Positions 12,601 to 23,383 of a stretch of 64,000 nt of DNA are shown piece after piece; within the stretch, counting starts at the first letter, position 1; each line of letters opens with the position of its first letter. The stretch covers positions 34,413,001-34,477,000 of the forward strand of contig NC_053400.1 in assembly GCF_016859285.1 (NCBI RefSeq), in the 5' to 3' direction. The translations under genes and the position numbers were made by a program. The notes under the pieces are model-generated. The model searched no databases. It saw only the letters and a program-made list of their open reading frames with translations, and was not told where the DNA came from. The DNA comes from Xiphias gladius. Its lineage: Eukaryota > Chordata > Actinopteri > Istiophoriformes > Xiphiidae.

Positions 12601-13340
12601 AAATGACAGTGTGAAAACGATGTTCAGGTGTCTCTGGTCGCGATGAACCTGCAGACAATCACCAGCTGAACCTGATTCAGCTGCCCTCGTCTTTACCGAG
12701 CTTTACAGTGAGTTTCACATCATTGTTTATCTGTCCAGACCACAACGTTACTGTCAGATGCTCTCATAGCATCATTTTCGGCCGCATTAGGCAGCTGCTT
12801 TCAGAGAAACAGCTGTAAAGAGCCAGCGTCCACTACCTGCTCAGCAGCAACCAGCAGACGGACCCAGTCAGAGACCAGCTGGTGAACACGGTGGAGCATT
12901 AACAGCTAGAGAGCCAGATGTTTCCCTCAGGCCATTGCACTAAAATTGCAGGTTTAAGTGCAAGTAAACATTGAAATGTCAAATAGAGGTAAGTGGGCTT
13001 TCAGTAACTTCTATCATTTCTCCACCAGGTGGTGCTGTTTCTGCTCTCAGCCTTCTTCTTCTCCTGTCCTATACCTGAGCGCTTCTCCCCCGGCCGCTAC
13101 GATATTGTTGGCCACAGCCACCAGCTCTTCCACATCGTGTTGTCTTTCTGCACGCTTGCCCAGCAGGAGGCGCTGTTCCGGGACTTTCTGTGGCGGCGGC
13201 CGGCACTGGTCAGGGATTTCGGGGAAGAGCGCCTCCTGCTGGCCTGCGCCTCCTTCCCCTGCTTGACGCTCTGTTGCGCGATGACGGCGCTCGCCATGAG
13301 GAGGAGAGCTCGAACACAGCGGACGAAAGAGCAAAGATAG
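9608..13340 (+). CDS. paqr7/8-like: membrane progestin receptor, PAQR7/PAQR8 type
   Basis: Seven-transmembrane receptor of the progestin and adipoQ receptor family, expected at the plasma membrane and linked to non-genomic progestin signalling. Coding exons: 9608-9892, 9979-10091, 11663-11819, 11899-12114 and 13029-13340, all GT-AG with matching phases, 360 aa (human PAQR8 is about 354). Landmarks: VPPLFREQFILSGYRP at 35-50 before the first membrane helix; HNETLNVWSH at 66-75; DYVGVAVYQYG at 154-164; CCYAKLHFRRPYP at 202-214; DISPVAHR at 232-239; GHSHQLFH at 285-292, which carries the family's paired metal-site histidines. All residue groups typical of PAQR7/8 are present, and the C-terminus is basic (RRRARTQRTKEQR). 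Similarity is much higher to PAQR7/8 than to PAQR5/6. The odd point is the introns: mammalian PAQR7 and PAQR8 coding regions are intronless. The frame is open back to a possible acceptor at 9576, so the true start may lie in an earlier exon. Confidence 0.85.
11590..11640 (-). repeat. interspersed repeat fragment in PAQR intron 2
   Basis: The segment ending GATTAGCGCAGCTCTAAC resembles, in reverse, the terminus of a common fish element that begins 'GGGCTGC' followed by alternating ATT/AAT blocks. A related copy starts at 59378. This identification is from memory of fish repeats and is weak. Confidence 0.3.
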
Positions 13341-13587
13341 AAGAAGAAGAGGAAGGTGCGACTTCTTTACACAAACGCCTGAGGGATTAGACATGAGATG
13401 GGAGGAGACATTTCTGGACATTCTGAGCATTTTGTACGTTTGTGTGAGTGTGTGTATTTGTAGATGTCTGCTTCTCGGGGCAGAAGATCATCATAACGTT
13501 CATGAACTGAGCTCTTCTGGATTTTCTGGTTTCTGGGGGTTTTTTTTTTTTTGCCTTTTTTTGAATTCTCCTCACTTTTGTGAAGGA

Positions 13588-13593
13588 AATAAA
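13588..13593 (+). terminator. polyadenylation signal of the PAQR gene
   Basis: AATAAA 248 bp after the stop codon and preceded by a T-rich tract. It is the first canonical signal downstream. Confidence 0.6.
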
Positions 13594-14339
13594 TACAGTA
13601 GAATCTAGAATACCACTGCAGCTATTGTGCATTTTTTTTCAACCCTGGTGAAATGACAGGATTGGGTCTGTAAGAGACACGGACATTCAGCAGGACAAAG
13701 ACAAAAGAGAAGGACAAAAGTCTCCCCAGGGGGGCGTTGCAGAGCAGAGGGGGTTGGGATGGGGGACGATACTGTGGGAGGTGAATTAGAGTCAAAAACC
13801 GTCCTTCTCAGAGTCCTAACTGAGTCAGATCTGACCACGGACATGAAACACATGTTGATATGATTGACTGTGACGTCCACTTCCTGTGGACCTCGTGATC
13901 TCTGACGTTCCAGAAATCAACAGAGGATATACAGTAAAACTAATATTTTTTTTAACTACGCGGCAGATGTTGTTTTCTCTCTCTCCCAGTTCTGTACAGG
14001 CCTCGCTCTGCCAGTCAAGCAGTAAGTGTCAGTTACAGTGTTTGGGTGGGGCCGCAGATAATGTTCCAGTTTGCTCTCTGATCTGGGCTTCAGTAAGCTT
14101 ATCGGTCCCAGCTGCCTGTGGTCAGAGATACTCCCTCTGTATTTTATTATTTGAGGAGAACATGTCATGGAAGAGCGACCTGAAACTCACGCCATCTGAT
14201 TCATGCAGCGTTGCTCTCGGTTTCGCACCAAATGGATAAGACAATACTCTGTGATCCAGCAGAAAGCTGCAGTGTTCGTCACACAATACAGTATGAAAGC
14301 GTTGAACAGAACACACAATATACTGAGGATTTAAGAGTC

Positions 14340-14430
14340 TTACCAGTAGAGGAGCTAAAAGTGTCCTGAGGGTGGCGCTACAAGAAAGATCATGGGGTCG
14401 TTAATATGTAAAGAGCTGGAATTTGGTCAG
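14340..14430. repeat. interspersed repeat fragment (GAGGGTGGCGCTA type)
   Basis: CAGTAGAGGAGCTAAAAGTG followed by GAGGGTGGCGCTACAAGAAA and an ATCATGGGGTCGTTAA piece. A related copy at 52980-53110 has AGCAGAGGAGCTAAAAATG, then AGACCATGGGTTCATTAAAA. The two copies share order and spacing, so this is a dispersed repeat. Its class is unknown. Confidence 0.5.
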
Positions 14431-15053
14431 GACATTTTGTTAGTCAGTTAATCAGAATGTATTTATGGGCCCTTTCGAAAAAGTCGGTGCAGTTCAACGT
14501 CCCTCGTAAATAACTGCACAGACTAAAGATAAAGGCAGTAGAACAACGGGCGACTAACAGTGGCGACAGAGTTTGAGATGAAATACGAGACTGGATGTGA
14601 TTTGAAAAGAATAAAACCACTTAATGCTAAATATGAATAAAACTGAGAAAAAAGATAAACTACATAAATGTAGATGGGTTTAGTCGACTGAAGCGCCAGA
14701 CAGACGCTAACGGGACTGCGAGGCTAACGCAGCTAAAGTAACTAGTCTACTCCTCTGGTGCGACCGCGAGGCTAGCAGCGGGGTAACCAACTAACGGGAG
14801 CTTTCCCGTTCTTCCCATTCTGCCCCCACCGTGAGAAGGCAACACCAGCATCCCCTGCGTCCATGTTTGAGATGCCATAAAGCACCGGTCCTCAAACTCT
14901 GCCCCCCCCCAGAAGCCAAAAACTGTTCCTGTCACTATTATTGAAATAAAACTCATGAAAGAGAAAACAGGATACACGATTAAGTTTTATTGACTTTCAA
15001 CTTAAGACAGATGACGGTGTCTCTTCAGCAGTCTGCCCATCATTGTCGTGTGG

Positions 15054-15056
<3 letters not shown>

Positions 15057-15099
<43 letters not shown>
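15057..15099. repeat. (TG)n microsatellite
   Basis: About 43 bp of TG dinucleotide with one C interruption near the left edge. Confidence 0.97.
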
Positions 15100-15102
<3 letters not shown>

Positions 15103-15709
15103 AGCAGCTCAAACAGCAGAGCAGCTCAGTGTTTGTTCAGTCTGTCAATGAGTAAACTTGCAGCAGGGACAACTCCCCACATACAGTATCTGAACCTGAA
15201 GTCACAGCTGTCTGCACGCAGGTACGACTTTACTTCTACTTTGACTACTTCATAACTAGTTATTATTAGTGGACATTTATATTTTTATTCCCAGGCTTCA
15301 CCAGTCAGAGGTTCTGAGTGTTGTTCTTATGTCCTGCAGTCATTCAACCACCATAAACATAAAAAAAGACTTTTTTGTGAGATTTTTTAGGACGACTGTT
15401 GGTTTTTTGACTTCAATTTAATTTTGAATATCAGATACAGGACAGAGAAAGAAAGGAAAGTAACAGAAACAGTTACAGCCTGTATTGCAAACACAGCTTA
15501 AATACAATAACATGTAAATGGGAACATTACCAGAAAATAACAACAGTAAACAGGAAATCTGCTGCGGACATGTGTGTAAACAGGAAATTATCTAAATATG
15601 CACAGTCATTTAATATATAGAAAATATTTATAGTTTAGTTATTTATTATGTGCATTGGCTGTTTATGGCTATACCAAGTTTCATACTCTTATACACAACA
15701 TATTCACAG

Positions 15710-16170
15710 CACTGGTGGAAAGTACATTTACTCAAGTACTGCACTAAAGTGCAAGTTCAGTTTTTCCATTTTCTTCTACTTTATACTTTACTCCACTACT
15801 GTTCAAAGTATAATATTATACTTTTTATGACATTTGTCTGATAACTTTGGTTGCTATGTACTTTGCAGATTAAGATTATTAATACAACATGTAAACAAGC
15901 GATAAATTGTGATGTATTATTACCGATGAAGCTACCGAGCTGTACATAAAGTAATAAAATTAGCTCTGCCTTTACCGGCTGCAACAATAATGTGATCAAC
16001 ACATTAATGCATCAATGATTATAATTCAATAATATAATTTTCTGCATTATTCTGCATCATAAATACTTTTGCTTTCGGTACCTCAAGTACGTTTGATGCA
16101 AATACTTCTTTGCTTTTACGGAAGTAAACTTTTATTTAAGTAAAAGATCTGAGTTCTTCTTCTACCACTG
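15710..16170 (+). mobile_element. MITE of the 'TACTTTTACTTAAGTA' type
   Basis: A full-length-looking non-autonomous DNA element. It starts CACTGGTGGAAAGTACATTT and ends GAGTTCTTCTTCTACCACTG, so the outer ends form an imperfect inverted repeat (CASTGGTRGAA). The interior has the runs of ACTCAAGTACT, CTCCACTAC and TTTTATTTAAGTAAA seen in a very common fish repeat. Partial copies in this window lie at about 31015-31185, 47170-47308 (reverse) and 50735-50930. No clear 8-bp target duplication is visible. Confidence 0.7.
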
Positions 16171-16264
16171 ACTGGTCCAGTCTCATTATATGTTTCTCTA
16201 CACAGAGACCAGAGACTGTCGTCACTTGATGACAGTCTCTGCAGACGTGATTTTAAAGGTGTGG

Positions 16265-16440
16265 GGGTTTCACCGCTACCCCTATGAATTCTATGTCTTA
16301 TTTTCTATTTCCATAAACATTGTTATAGTATAATATAAATATTTTACATATTCTTATTTTTCTTATAATTTCTCTGTGCTGGAGCGAATGTAACGGACAC
16401 AATTTCCCCTCAGGGATCAATAAATGATTTCTGATTCTGA
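16265..16440 (+). mobile_element. 3' tail of a non-LTR retrotransposon (L2/CR1-like)
   Basis: The segment ends with AATTTCCCCTCAGGGATCAA, TAAATGATT and then GATTCTGAC. That is the polyA-less, short-repeat 3' end typical of fish L2/CR1-type LINEs (family knowledge). No reverse transcriptase remains, so it is a 5'-truncated copy. Confidence 0.6.
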
Positions 16441-17404
16441 CGAGACGAGGGCACACCTTAAAACTGATTTCATTTGACCGCTCACCTGTAAAACGTTACC
16501 TTCGTCTCATCGAGGTCGATGCCCCGATGTCCTAAACGAGCAGAACACAGCAGTTATGAAAAGGGTTTTTTTTTTCTTTTTTAAAGTAGGTTTTAAGCTC
16601 ATACAAATAGCCCTAAGTTACGTAACTGAACGACTACATGGCATGAAAACAAGAACAAAAGTAATGGACTACTATAAAACTGAATGATTGCAAGCTAGCT
16701 TCCTGTTGTCTTCCAAAGCAAAGAGCCAGCAAGGCCATGTCACCGCAACTTACGTGACAAGTTGACCCGACTTCTCCCTCTGTGCATGTCCTCCCATCTC
16801 CCACAACAAAAAGAGCAACGACAAACTCATTGGAGGTTGCTAGAAAACTATCACTGTAACGCTAGCACATACCGATACTATCAAGCTAGCCAACAATGGT
16901 CTGCTAAAAACTACTAGCCTACTAATTAGCAGCTGGATGAGAAGAGACATTGTTAATTGAAGGTGCAAGAGATGTCCCAAAAGAGGGGGGCATTCAGAAT
17001 CTACCTTGCTATCTAGCTCTGACAATGCTATATCGCTAAATAATGTCAGCTTGTTTGCCACCTTGCTTGGATTTGGAATGATTGACGTAGCTAGCTAACT
17101 CGCTGGCGCACAACTATTTCATTTCGTGTTCAATAACCAAGGTTAGCTGACACATCACATGACAATACATAGTTAGAAGAGAAACCTCTTCGTTACTAAC
17201 ATGTCAAATCATCATTTCATCATGCTTCTGTGAAAGCGCGGGCACAACGAGCCTGCTTGAACTCACTTTATCAACACGTCTCGTTTGACAGGGAAAATTC
17301 ATACAGACAAAACTTGAAAAAGCAAAACACTTTTGTCTTAATTACTGAGTTTTGAAAGTCAGAGGACTGAAGTGTTGTGTTAGTAAAGTGCGATAATGTC
17401 TGTA

Positions 17405-17610
17405 TGGCGGCCGGGTAGCTTAGCTTAGTATAAAGGCTGGAATCAGGGGGACACAGCTAGCCTAGATCTGTCTAAAGGTCCCAAAGTCCACATACCAGCG
17501 CCTCTAAAGCTCACTGATCAGCACTTTACGTGTTCTTTGTTTAATGTGTATAGAAACCGTAGTGTAAAGGCAAATTCATGGTTTCCACGTCTGCGTGGTC
17601 ACAAGGGTCC
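17405..17610 (+). repeat. dispersed fish repeat (AGCTTAGCTTAGTATAAAG type)
   Basis: Contains TAGCTTAGCTTAGTATAAAG, GGGGGACACAGCTAGCC and CCTCTAAAGCTCACTGATCA followed by a TGTTTAATGTGTATAGAAAC piece. A second fragment of the same consensus sits in gtf2a2 intron 1 at about 44789-44870 (CCCAAAGCTCACTGATTAAC, then TTTAGTCTGTACACAAACAG). A likely distal part lies at 17800-17840 (CTGAACTACTCCTTTAA). Confidence 0.6.
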
Positions 17611-18680
17611 ACGAGGACCCCTGTACAGACGTCCTCGTGCAGCCCAAAATTCGTGACCACGAGGACAGTCTGTACTACATGCGCCAACTGCACATGTGCC
17701 ACAAAAGTAAAATGTTGTATCTCACTTGTTTTATCTTAAATTTAATGGACAGATGTGAGAGTGGGATCAATCCTGCCTTCTAACTCTCTGCCATGAAAAT
17801 GAACAAGGGTGTATCCCAAAACGCTGAACTACTCCTTTAAATAACACTTTTCTAAATGAACATTAATTCTCTGAACCTGTTGTGTGTTTGTCTAACAGGC
17901 GTCAGTCAGGATGGTTAAAGTGCTGCTTCAACTCTCACTGAGCTGGAACTGAGAGGACGAGGTAAACATCTGAGCAGCTCCATCTGGTTTTTCTAAACAG
18001 GAACTAGCACACATACAGCGCATGCGTCGGTCACGTTGGATCCAGATCCAGATCCAGACTTTTTCTTTTCTTTTTCATGACTCATGGCTTTTGTTCACAT
18101 TTTCTGTTATTTCATGGTGTTAAAAAGTAAATACAACCTCATGTTTAGTCAGTTATGTTTACGCACCAGTTGCAAAACCTCCATCTACCTCGAAGGGTTC
18201 GGGAACATTGTTGTTCCCTGTTGCTGGGTTTGTTTTTTTTGGCGTCTGAGGAGAAGCTCATTTTGGGATAAAGCTTAGCTGCAGGAGAGACACGAGCATG
18301 TCTTAAAGTGCTCTCATTGGTAGACTTTTGACCTCCTGCCGTCTGCAGTCAATTGGATGATCAGAAGAACCGAAGCTTATTCACTTATTTTTGCAGCCAT
18401 TAGGTTTCTATATAAACCAATAAAATGCAAATGTCTATAAAACAGTCATAAAGTCTGTGGGTCAGTGTTGTATGTAATTTTCCTGTATCTAAAGTCAACA
18501 GAGCTGAAAGACGTCATCTCACCTCCATGCTTAACTTGACTCTTCAGCTCCTCCTCGCTGCCTCACAGCTCTTCGGTCTGGATTTAAATGTTGACAGAAA
18601 CTAAAACCAAACGGTCCGCAGCCCATTTCCATTCCCTGATAATGCTAACATCAGCTCTTCACATCAGGACAGCTGTACGA

Positions 18681-18772
18681 AGGCAACTGGACTCGCTTGA
18701 GGTTCTTGAGGACGTTTCACTCTCATCCAAAAGGCTTCTTCAAAACTTGTCCTCAAGCGAGTCCAGTTGCCT
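18681..18772. repeat. perfect 22-bp inverted repeat (hairpin)
   Basis: Positions 18681-18702 and 18751-18772 are exact reverse complements (core GGACTCGCTTGAGG / CCTCAAGCGAGTCC) around a 48-bp loop containing CTCATCCAAAAGGCTTCTTC. The loop and arms match a motif I know as common in fish repeats, so this is probably part of a transposon rather than a regulatory hairpin. Confidence 0.8.
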
Positions 18773-19759
18773 CCGTGTAGCACTTAGCAATACCCTGAGC
18801 TGGATGGCTGAGAATCTTCGCAGGCATCAGGACAGCTGTTCCGTTGGAGGTTAAGACCAGGTCTTAGGTCACAGATGAGTGTGACCTAAGACGTTGAGTG
18901 GAGTTTTTCACTGTTGACTGACTATAATCTTTATTACAACAGGTTGGACTTCTTTACGGATTCCATATTCAAAAAGAGCAGGAACTACCTGTAGTTAAAG
19001 GACGCAAGAACATAACACACGGTACACTATACCACAAACACACACAAATGATAATAATATCACTAAACTTTTAAATTAAAAACAATCGCACAATTGAATA
19101 AGGATGAAGCAAAGTAAATACTGCAGACTAAACCAGACTAACGGCTCTGTTCTCCTGCTGGCGCCGTGCTGGTTCGGTATCTTGGTGATTGGTTAAGCGC
19201 CCCGTTCGGAGGAGAGGCGTGGCAGAGGGTGTGGCGACATGAATCCAGCAGCGAAGAATGAGGTCCACAGCTCAGCCCACTAGTTCTTCGCTTTATTCAG
19301 TGAAGTCACACCCATGTAAACCTCACCAAAGTCTGGCCCCTGTTTCTACTTGTGTTCACATCTGAAACTCTGTACGTCCTGGACAACAAGTTTCCTCTGA
19401 TAAAAACAAGCCGTCAGTGCGTCGCGACAGGAAGAATCCTGTGTTTGAAGGGGGTGAAAGCGGCGAATGTGATTGGCCTCGACGGTCACAACCCACGATA
19501 ACGTCCTTCTGATCCCACCCCGTTTCCAAGAACCAGGTGCAGCCACGAAAATACCAAAGTAGTAACTTTAAAATACTGCTGTCGGTTTATGAGGCAGTTC
19601 GTGGTTTATTTCTGATCTGCTCCTCTGTGCTGAACTGCCCAGACCTCTCAGATGGTCTGGGAAAGGTCTGCATACTGTCCCCAGAGGGAACCAGACCTGG
19701 AGAAGCGGTTGTTATGAACCGCACATCGGAACAAGCTCCCAGAAAACTGCAGCTCTGCT

Positions 19760-20000
19760 CCAACTCTGCATTTTGTGAAATTAAATTTATACTATTTATT
19801 CACATCTTGCACTGTAATTTCTATAATCTGTCTCATTCTGTTTAATCTTATTTTAATCTTCTATTCTACTTTGTTTTAATCCTTTTAAATCCTATTTATG
19901 TCTTTTTGTATTTCCTTTGTCTCTTTCACATTTTGCCTCGTTGCCTTTTCTGTCTCATGTCGGGCACTTTGAAATGCCTTGTTGTTTAAAGGTGCTACAC
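19760..20000 (+). mobile_element. LINE-like 3' end fragment
   Basis: T-rich sequence with repeated TTTTAATC/TCTTATTTT units followed by GGGCACTTTGAAATGCCTTG, TTGTTTAAAGGTGCTAC. This is the typical 3' end of a fish non-LTR element. A smaller relative lies at 32800-32880 (GTAAAGCTCTTTGAATTGTC followed by GAGGTGCTATG). Confidence 0.5.
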
Positions 20001-20364
20001 CTGGCCATGCACACACACAGACACACACACACACACTTCCCGCTCGTTGTCAGGTACATATTTTGTGCAAACCACCAACACTTCAGAGGGTTGAAACCTC
20101 AACCCAGAGAATCCAAACAACAAATGCAATCAATGTCCCATATTGGGCCCAGTCTGTGCAGGTCTCAGGTGTGTCTGAGCAGTTTGTGAAGTCGTCCGTG
20201 CCGTCGATCAATTTAAACTGTCTGACATTCCTGTCACACAGGCAGAGAGAGAGGTCACACAGGGGTCGACCGTCAGGTGACTCGCTTCCTGTTCCCTCAG
20301 TGCATCTTGACACGTTTATCTGTTTCGCTTACGTTTCCTTTGGTTTCTGTCTCTCTCAGTGATC

Positions 20365-22656
20365 ATGGCTGCAGTCGGAGCCGAGGTCACCGGGGCGTGG
20401 TTCCTGTCTTCAGGAGCTGTCGGTTTCTTCATCCTCCTCCTCGTCCTGTCCGTCTTCCTCGCAGCTCTCTGCAGCAACTGCAACAGGTCGGCGGTTTTCT
20501 GTCCTCTACATGACAGCAGTTTAAAGGATAAATCTGCGGATATTCGGTTTCCCTGTTGCCGTCTAACAGATCTCATGTGCAGAGCATAAACCAAACATCT
20601 TCTTCTTCCATCGCTCCCTGCAACATTTCAAACGGATCCTCGGTCCAGAGACGACCAGAATGACCGTGGCCTCGTTTCGAGGACGCAGCTTTGATGAGCG
20701 ACGGTGTTAACGGCCGAGCTCGCTGACCAACACACTGCGTTCCCTGTGACTGCTTCATAATAAAAGTCAACCCCGTGTTTCACCAGCTAAATGCTTTTAA
20801 TGTGAAGCTGCATCTGATAGTTTCAGAGGTTAACTGGACTGGACATATCTGCAGATGTAAACTAAAACATGTCAAGTTCTGTCGCTGCTGTGTTGTTGTT
20901 AAAGCTACTTCAATAAAGTGAACCTCATTTGTCCCTTTTCTTTTTTCTAGACGTTCATTTGAGCTGCGAGATTCTCGGGAGGACAAAAATCCTTCGGCTC
21001 TCATCACAGTGGTAAGAGACCTTTGACCTCTGACATGGAGAAACGCTCTACTGAGCTTTCCTCTGTTAACCTTAAAAACATGAAAACATTTGAGAGGACG
21101 GAGTAAACGTTTAATGTCACCTCCATTGAAAGGTGAAACTGGAAGACACCATGATGGCGAGAGAGAATCCTACCATCAGTGAGATCCGGAGCGACGAAAA
21201 GGGTGAGTGAGCTTCTGAACAGCGGCGTGCTTCACCAAGAAAAGATGAATACACACCAAGACAAAAGAGCAAACTGTACAAATGCATAGTCTGAAATCTG
21301 ACCGAGGAGCGAGACTCTACTAAAAGTGAAGCCAGTTTTCACAGGCGTCTTCTGCCCTCGGAAATAAAACCAGATCATTTCCGAGGTTTTCGGTTATTTC
21401 AAGTCTTCAGACCTGTGAAGCTCTGAAGCGTGAAGAGAATTTTTCTGAGTAAACCGGGAGCAAACTGCCGTTCAGGAAAACTGGGTGTGTGCGTGTGTTT
21501 CGAGTTTAACCCTGATGAAGAAAACCCGGTCCGGTTGACTCCATGGAGAAGCCACTTGGGGGCGCCACAGAACAACCAAGGTCTGTCTGAGATGTCAGAC
21601 GTGAGATGCCTCAGTGTGTGTTAGAGTGTGTATCTGTCTTTTCTACGTGTCCGCCGTGTTCAAATCATCCTCCATGTTTTAAAGTTCGTCTCGCTCACTT
21701 AACCCAGGGTTAGGTGACCCAAGCCGGTCAGGTCACCGAAGCCTGGTTACCTGCAGGTTAACACACCATGAGCTCCGGCTGGGGACAGAGGTTAAACTGA
21801 ACTACAGTGTGTCTGGGGGGGTCACATGTGTGATTTTAACTGACAGCTGACAGCCAATCGGAGACCGGAGTTTTATGTCCCCGAAGTCGAGCAGACGACC
21901 TTTAGTCGCCTCGTCACTTTCACCAAATCCGGGGCAGAGCTGTTTCCATTAAGCAGGATTTATGTTGATTTGTCAGACGACGTCTCGAGCGTAAGGCGAT
22001 TTCACCGGCTGGTTAACATGTAGTGTTTACGTCCACGATTAAATCACTGTTTCATCCTGGTTCAGCGTCTGACGACAGGGACAGAAAAATCTGCGAGTGA
22101 GAACAAGTACGTGGTGAATTCAGCTGCATGAAAACACGGCGAGGACGATCAAGGACTGTCTGTAGCCCAGCAGCGGTTGGACAACTGCGTCCAACTTCCT
22201 GTAATCAGACATTTTAAACATCGATATCTGTTGCTGATGCCGCCACGAACCCGTTTTTACGCTGATTTTATCAGACGATGAACGATTGGATCAGAGGGCT
22301 GTCTGCCTCACTCCGACACCGGATGTCGCTGCGATGCGGTTTTGTTCATGTTGTTCGGGTGTTTCACTGTGGACGGGGCTCTCCGCCGAAACCCCCTGGA
22401 AACCTGGAAACCTGGAAACCCGGCACAGATCATTTTCACACGAAAACCGTGACATGGTCCACTCTCGAACCTTTCTTTCAGTATTTATCGCGCGTATTGG
22501 TGAATATTCCCAAACAAAGGTGTAAACTAGCGACTGTCGGACTAATACTTACACAGTGCAGAGAGAGCGGGAGAAAGGGAGGGTGGGGGTCAATAGGAGC
22601 CCACATCTCATTGCTACCTCGGCCCTTAGTGGTTTAACCTTGGTCGTTACCTCTGC

Positions 22657-22695
<39 letters not shown>

Positions 22696-23383
22696 TGCTC
22701 AGATGTCCAGACCAATGGCGGTGCGTCCGTGATGGAAACGGGAGGTGATTCCAACGCCGCCGGTGGTACGTCATGTTCATGAAACTGCAGCTTTCTCTGA
22801 GTTGTTTTTAGTCATAACGCTGCAGCTAATCAGACGCCTTGTTACTGCGTTTCCCATGATGCCTAAGTCCCACTGCCCTGTGTGTGCGTTCAGAGTCAAA
22901 TCCCGGAGAGGAAAACTCGGTGCAGTTCATGCTGTGGAGGAGCCACCTGGGGGCGTCACAGAAACAAGGTCATTAACTGTGTATTTGTAGAAGTAATGAG
23001 GAGAAACAAACTGCTTCTATGGAGAAACTGCGTGTGAGGATGTTTATGATACTATTTCTTATTAGAGCAACTAAAGTCGTTTATTTGCTCAGTTCACTTG
23101 TCACCGGGACTTTAACACACTCTTCGTATGATCTGTCTCTCTGCGCACAGATGGGGACGGCCTCGGAGGAGGGCGGAGCAATGCTGACGTGTCATCGCCG
23201 CCGACCAATCACGAGCCGGCAGTGCTGGATTCAAACGACCGAGACAGAAATTCAGTTTACGCTCAGGTCAGCAAAAAGGGGAGACGGGCCACGCCCCCGG
23301 TCCATACACCTGAGGTGGCGCAGGTGGAGGAGGAGGAGTCTTCACCTCCACTGCCTGTGAGGACGACAGAGATGGAGGGATGA
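20365..23383 (+). CDS. lime1: LCK-interacting transmembrane adaptor 1 (LIME1)
   Basis: Palmitoylated raft adaptor that in mammals couples Src-family kinases and Csk to lymphocyte receptors. Core coding exons: 20365-20486, 20951-21011, 21133-21202, 22703-22765 and 23151-23383, all in phase, 182 aa (human about 295). Residues 11-35 form one transmembrane helix after a short outside end. It is followed at once by LCSNCNR (C36, C39), the CxxC palmitoylation site equivalent to human ALCTACRR. The tail is acidic and polar, with one tyrosine in SVYAQVSKKGRR (Y142), comparable to human VLYSRVCKPKRR, and a class II SH3 ligand PPLPVR at 171-176. The neighbour slc2a4rg supports the name, since the two are adjacent in human. 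The start follows an acceptor at 20357-20359, so a 5' UTR exon exists upstream; a possible one ends at the donor after 20276. The tail is shorter and poorer in tyrosines than in mammals. Two more candidate exons are listed separately. Confidence 0.75.
21476..21580 (+). CDS. lime1: candidate extra lime1 exon, copy A
   Basis: Flanked by TTCAG and GTCTGT, 105 nt, open in the lime1 frame and phase 1 at both ends, so it could be spliced in without a frameshift. It encodes 35 residues including FNPDEENPV and WRSHLGAPQNNQ. A second segment at 22894-22968 encodes a similar peptide. Between them most differences inside the conserved blocks are at third codon positions (AAC/AAT, CCT/CCC, GAA/GAG, GTC/GTG, AGA/AGG, TTG/CTG), which suggests past or present coding constraint. 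I know no such motif in mammalian LIME1. The alternative is a duplicated non-coding segment containing a CTCF-like core. Confidence 0.4.
21880..22135 (+). repeat. diverged third copy of the window's 600-bp repeat family
   Basis: Lies in lime1 intron 3. GGTTAACATG, ATCACTGTTTCATCCTGGTT, GTCTGACGACAGGGACAG and GAGAACAAGTACGTGGTGAATT follow the same order as TTAACATG, GTCACTGTTTCATCCTTG, GTCTGACAACAGAAACAG and GAGAACAGATTTATTGGGAATT at 62360-62470. It is more divergent than the other two copies. Confidence 0.5.
22661..22690. repeat. (GT)n microsatellite before lime1 exon 4
   Basis: 30 bp of GT followed by GCGCGTGCTCAG, which is the acceptor of the exon at 22703. Confidence 0.97.
22894..22968 (+). 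CDS. lime1: candidate extra lime1 exon, copy B
   Basis: Flanked by GCGTTCAG and GTCATT, 75 nt, phase 1 at both ends and open in the lime1 frame. It encodes 25 residues: ESNPGEENSVQF, then MLWRSHLGASQKQ. 16 of 25 positions equal copy A at 21503-21580. If both copies were used, the protein would grow from 182 to 242 aa. The GTCATT donor is weaker than the consensus. Whether it is ever spliced in needs transcript data. Confidence 0.4.

Larger units (their letters stand above)
13594..20240. other. repeat-rich intergenic region
   Basis: No coding exon supported over 6.6 kb. It contains a 52-bp-like repeat piece near 14340-14400, (TG)n at 15057-15099, a MITE at 15710-16170, a LINE-like 3' tail at 16265-16440, an interspersed repeat at 17405-17610, a hairpin at 18681-18772 and a LINE-like tail at 19760-20000. 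Sequence between these looks unique. Non-coding 5' exons of lime1 could be in the right-hand part. Confidence 0.6.
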
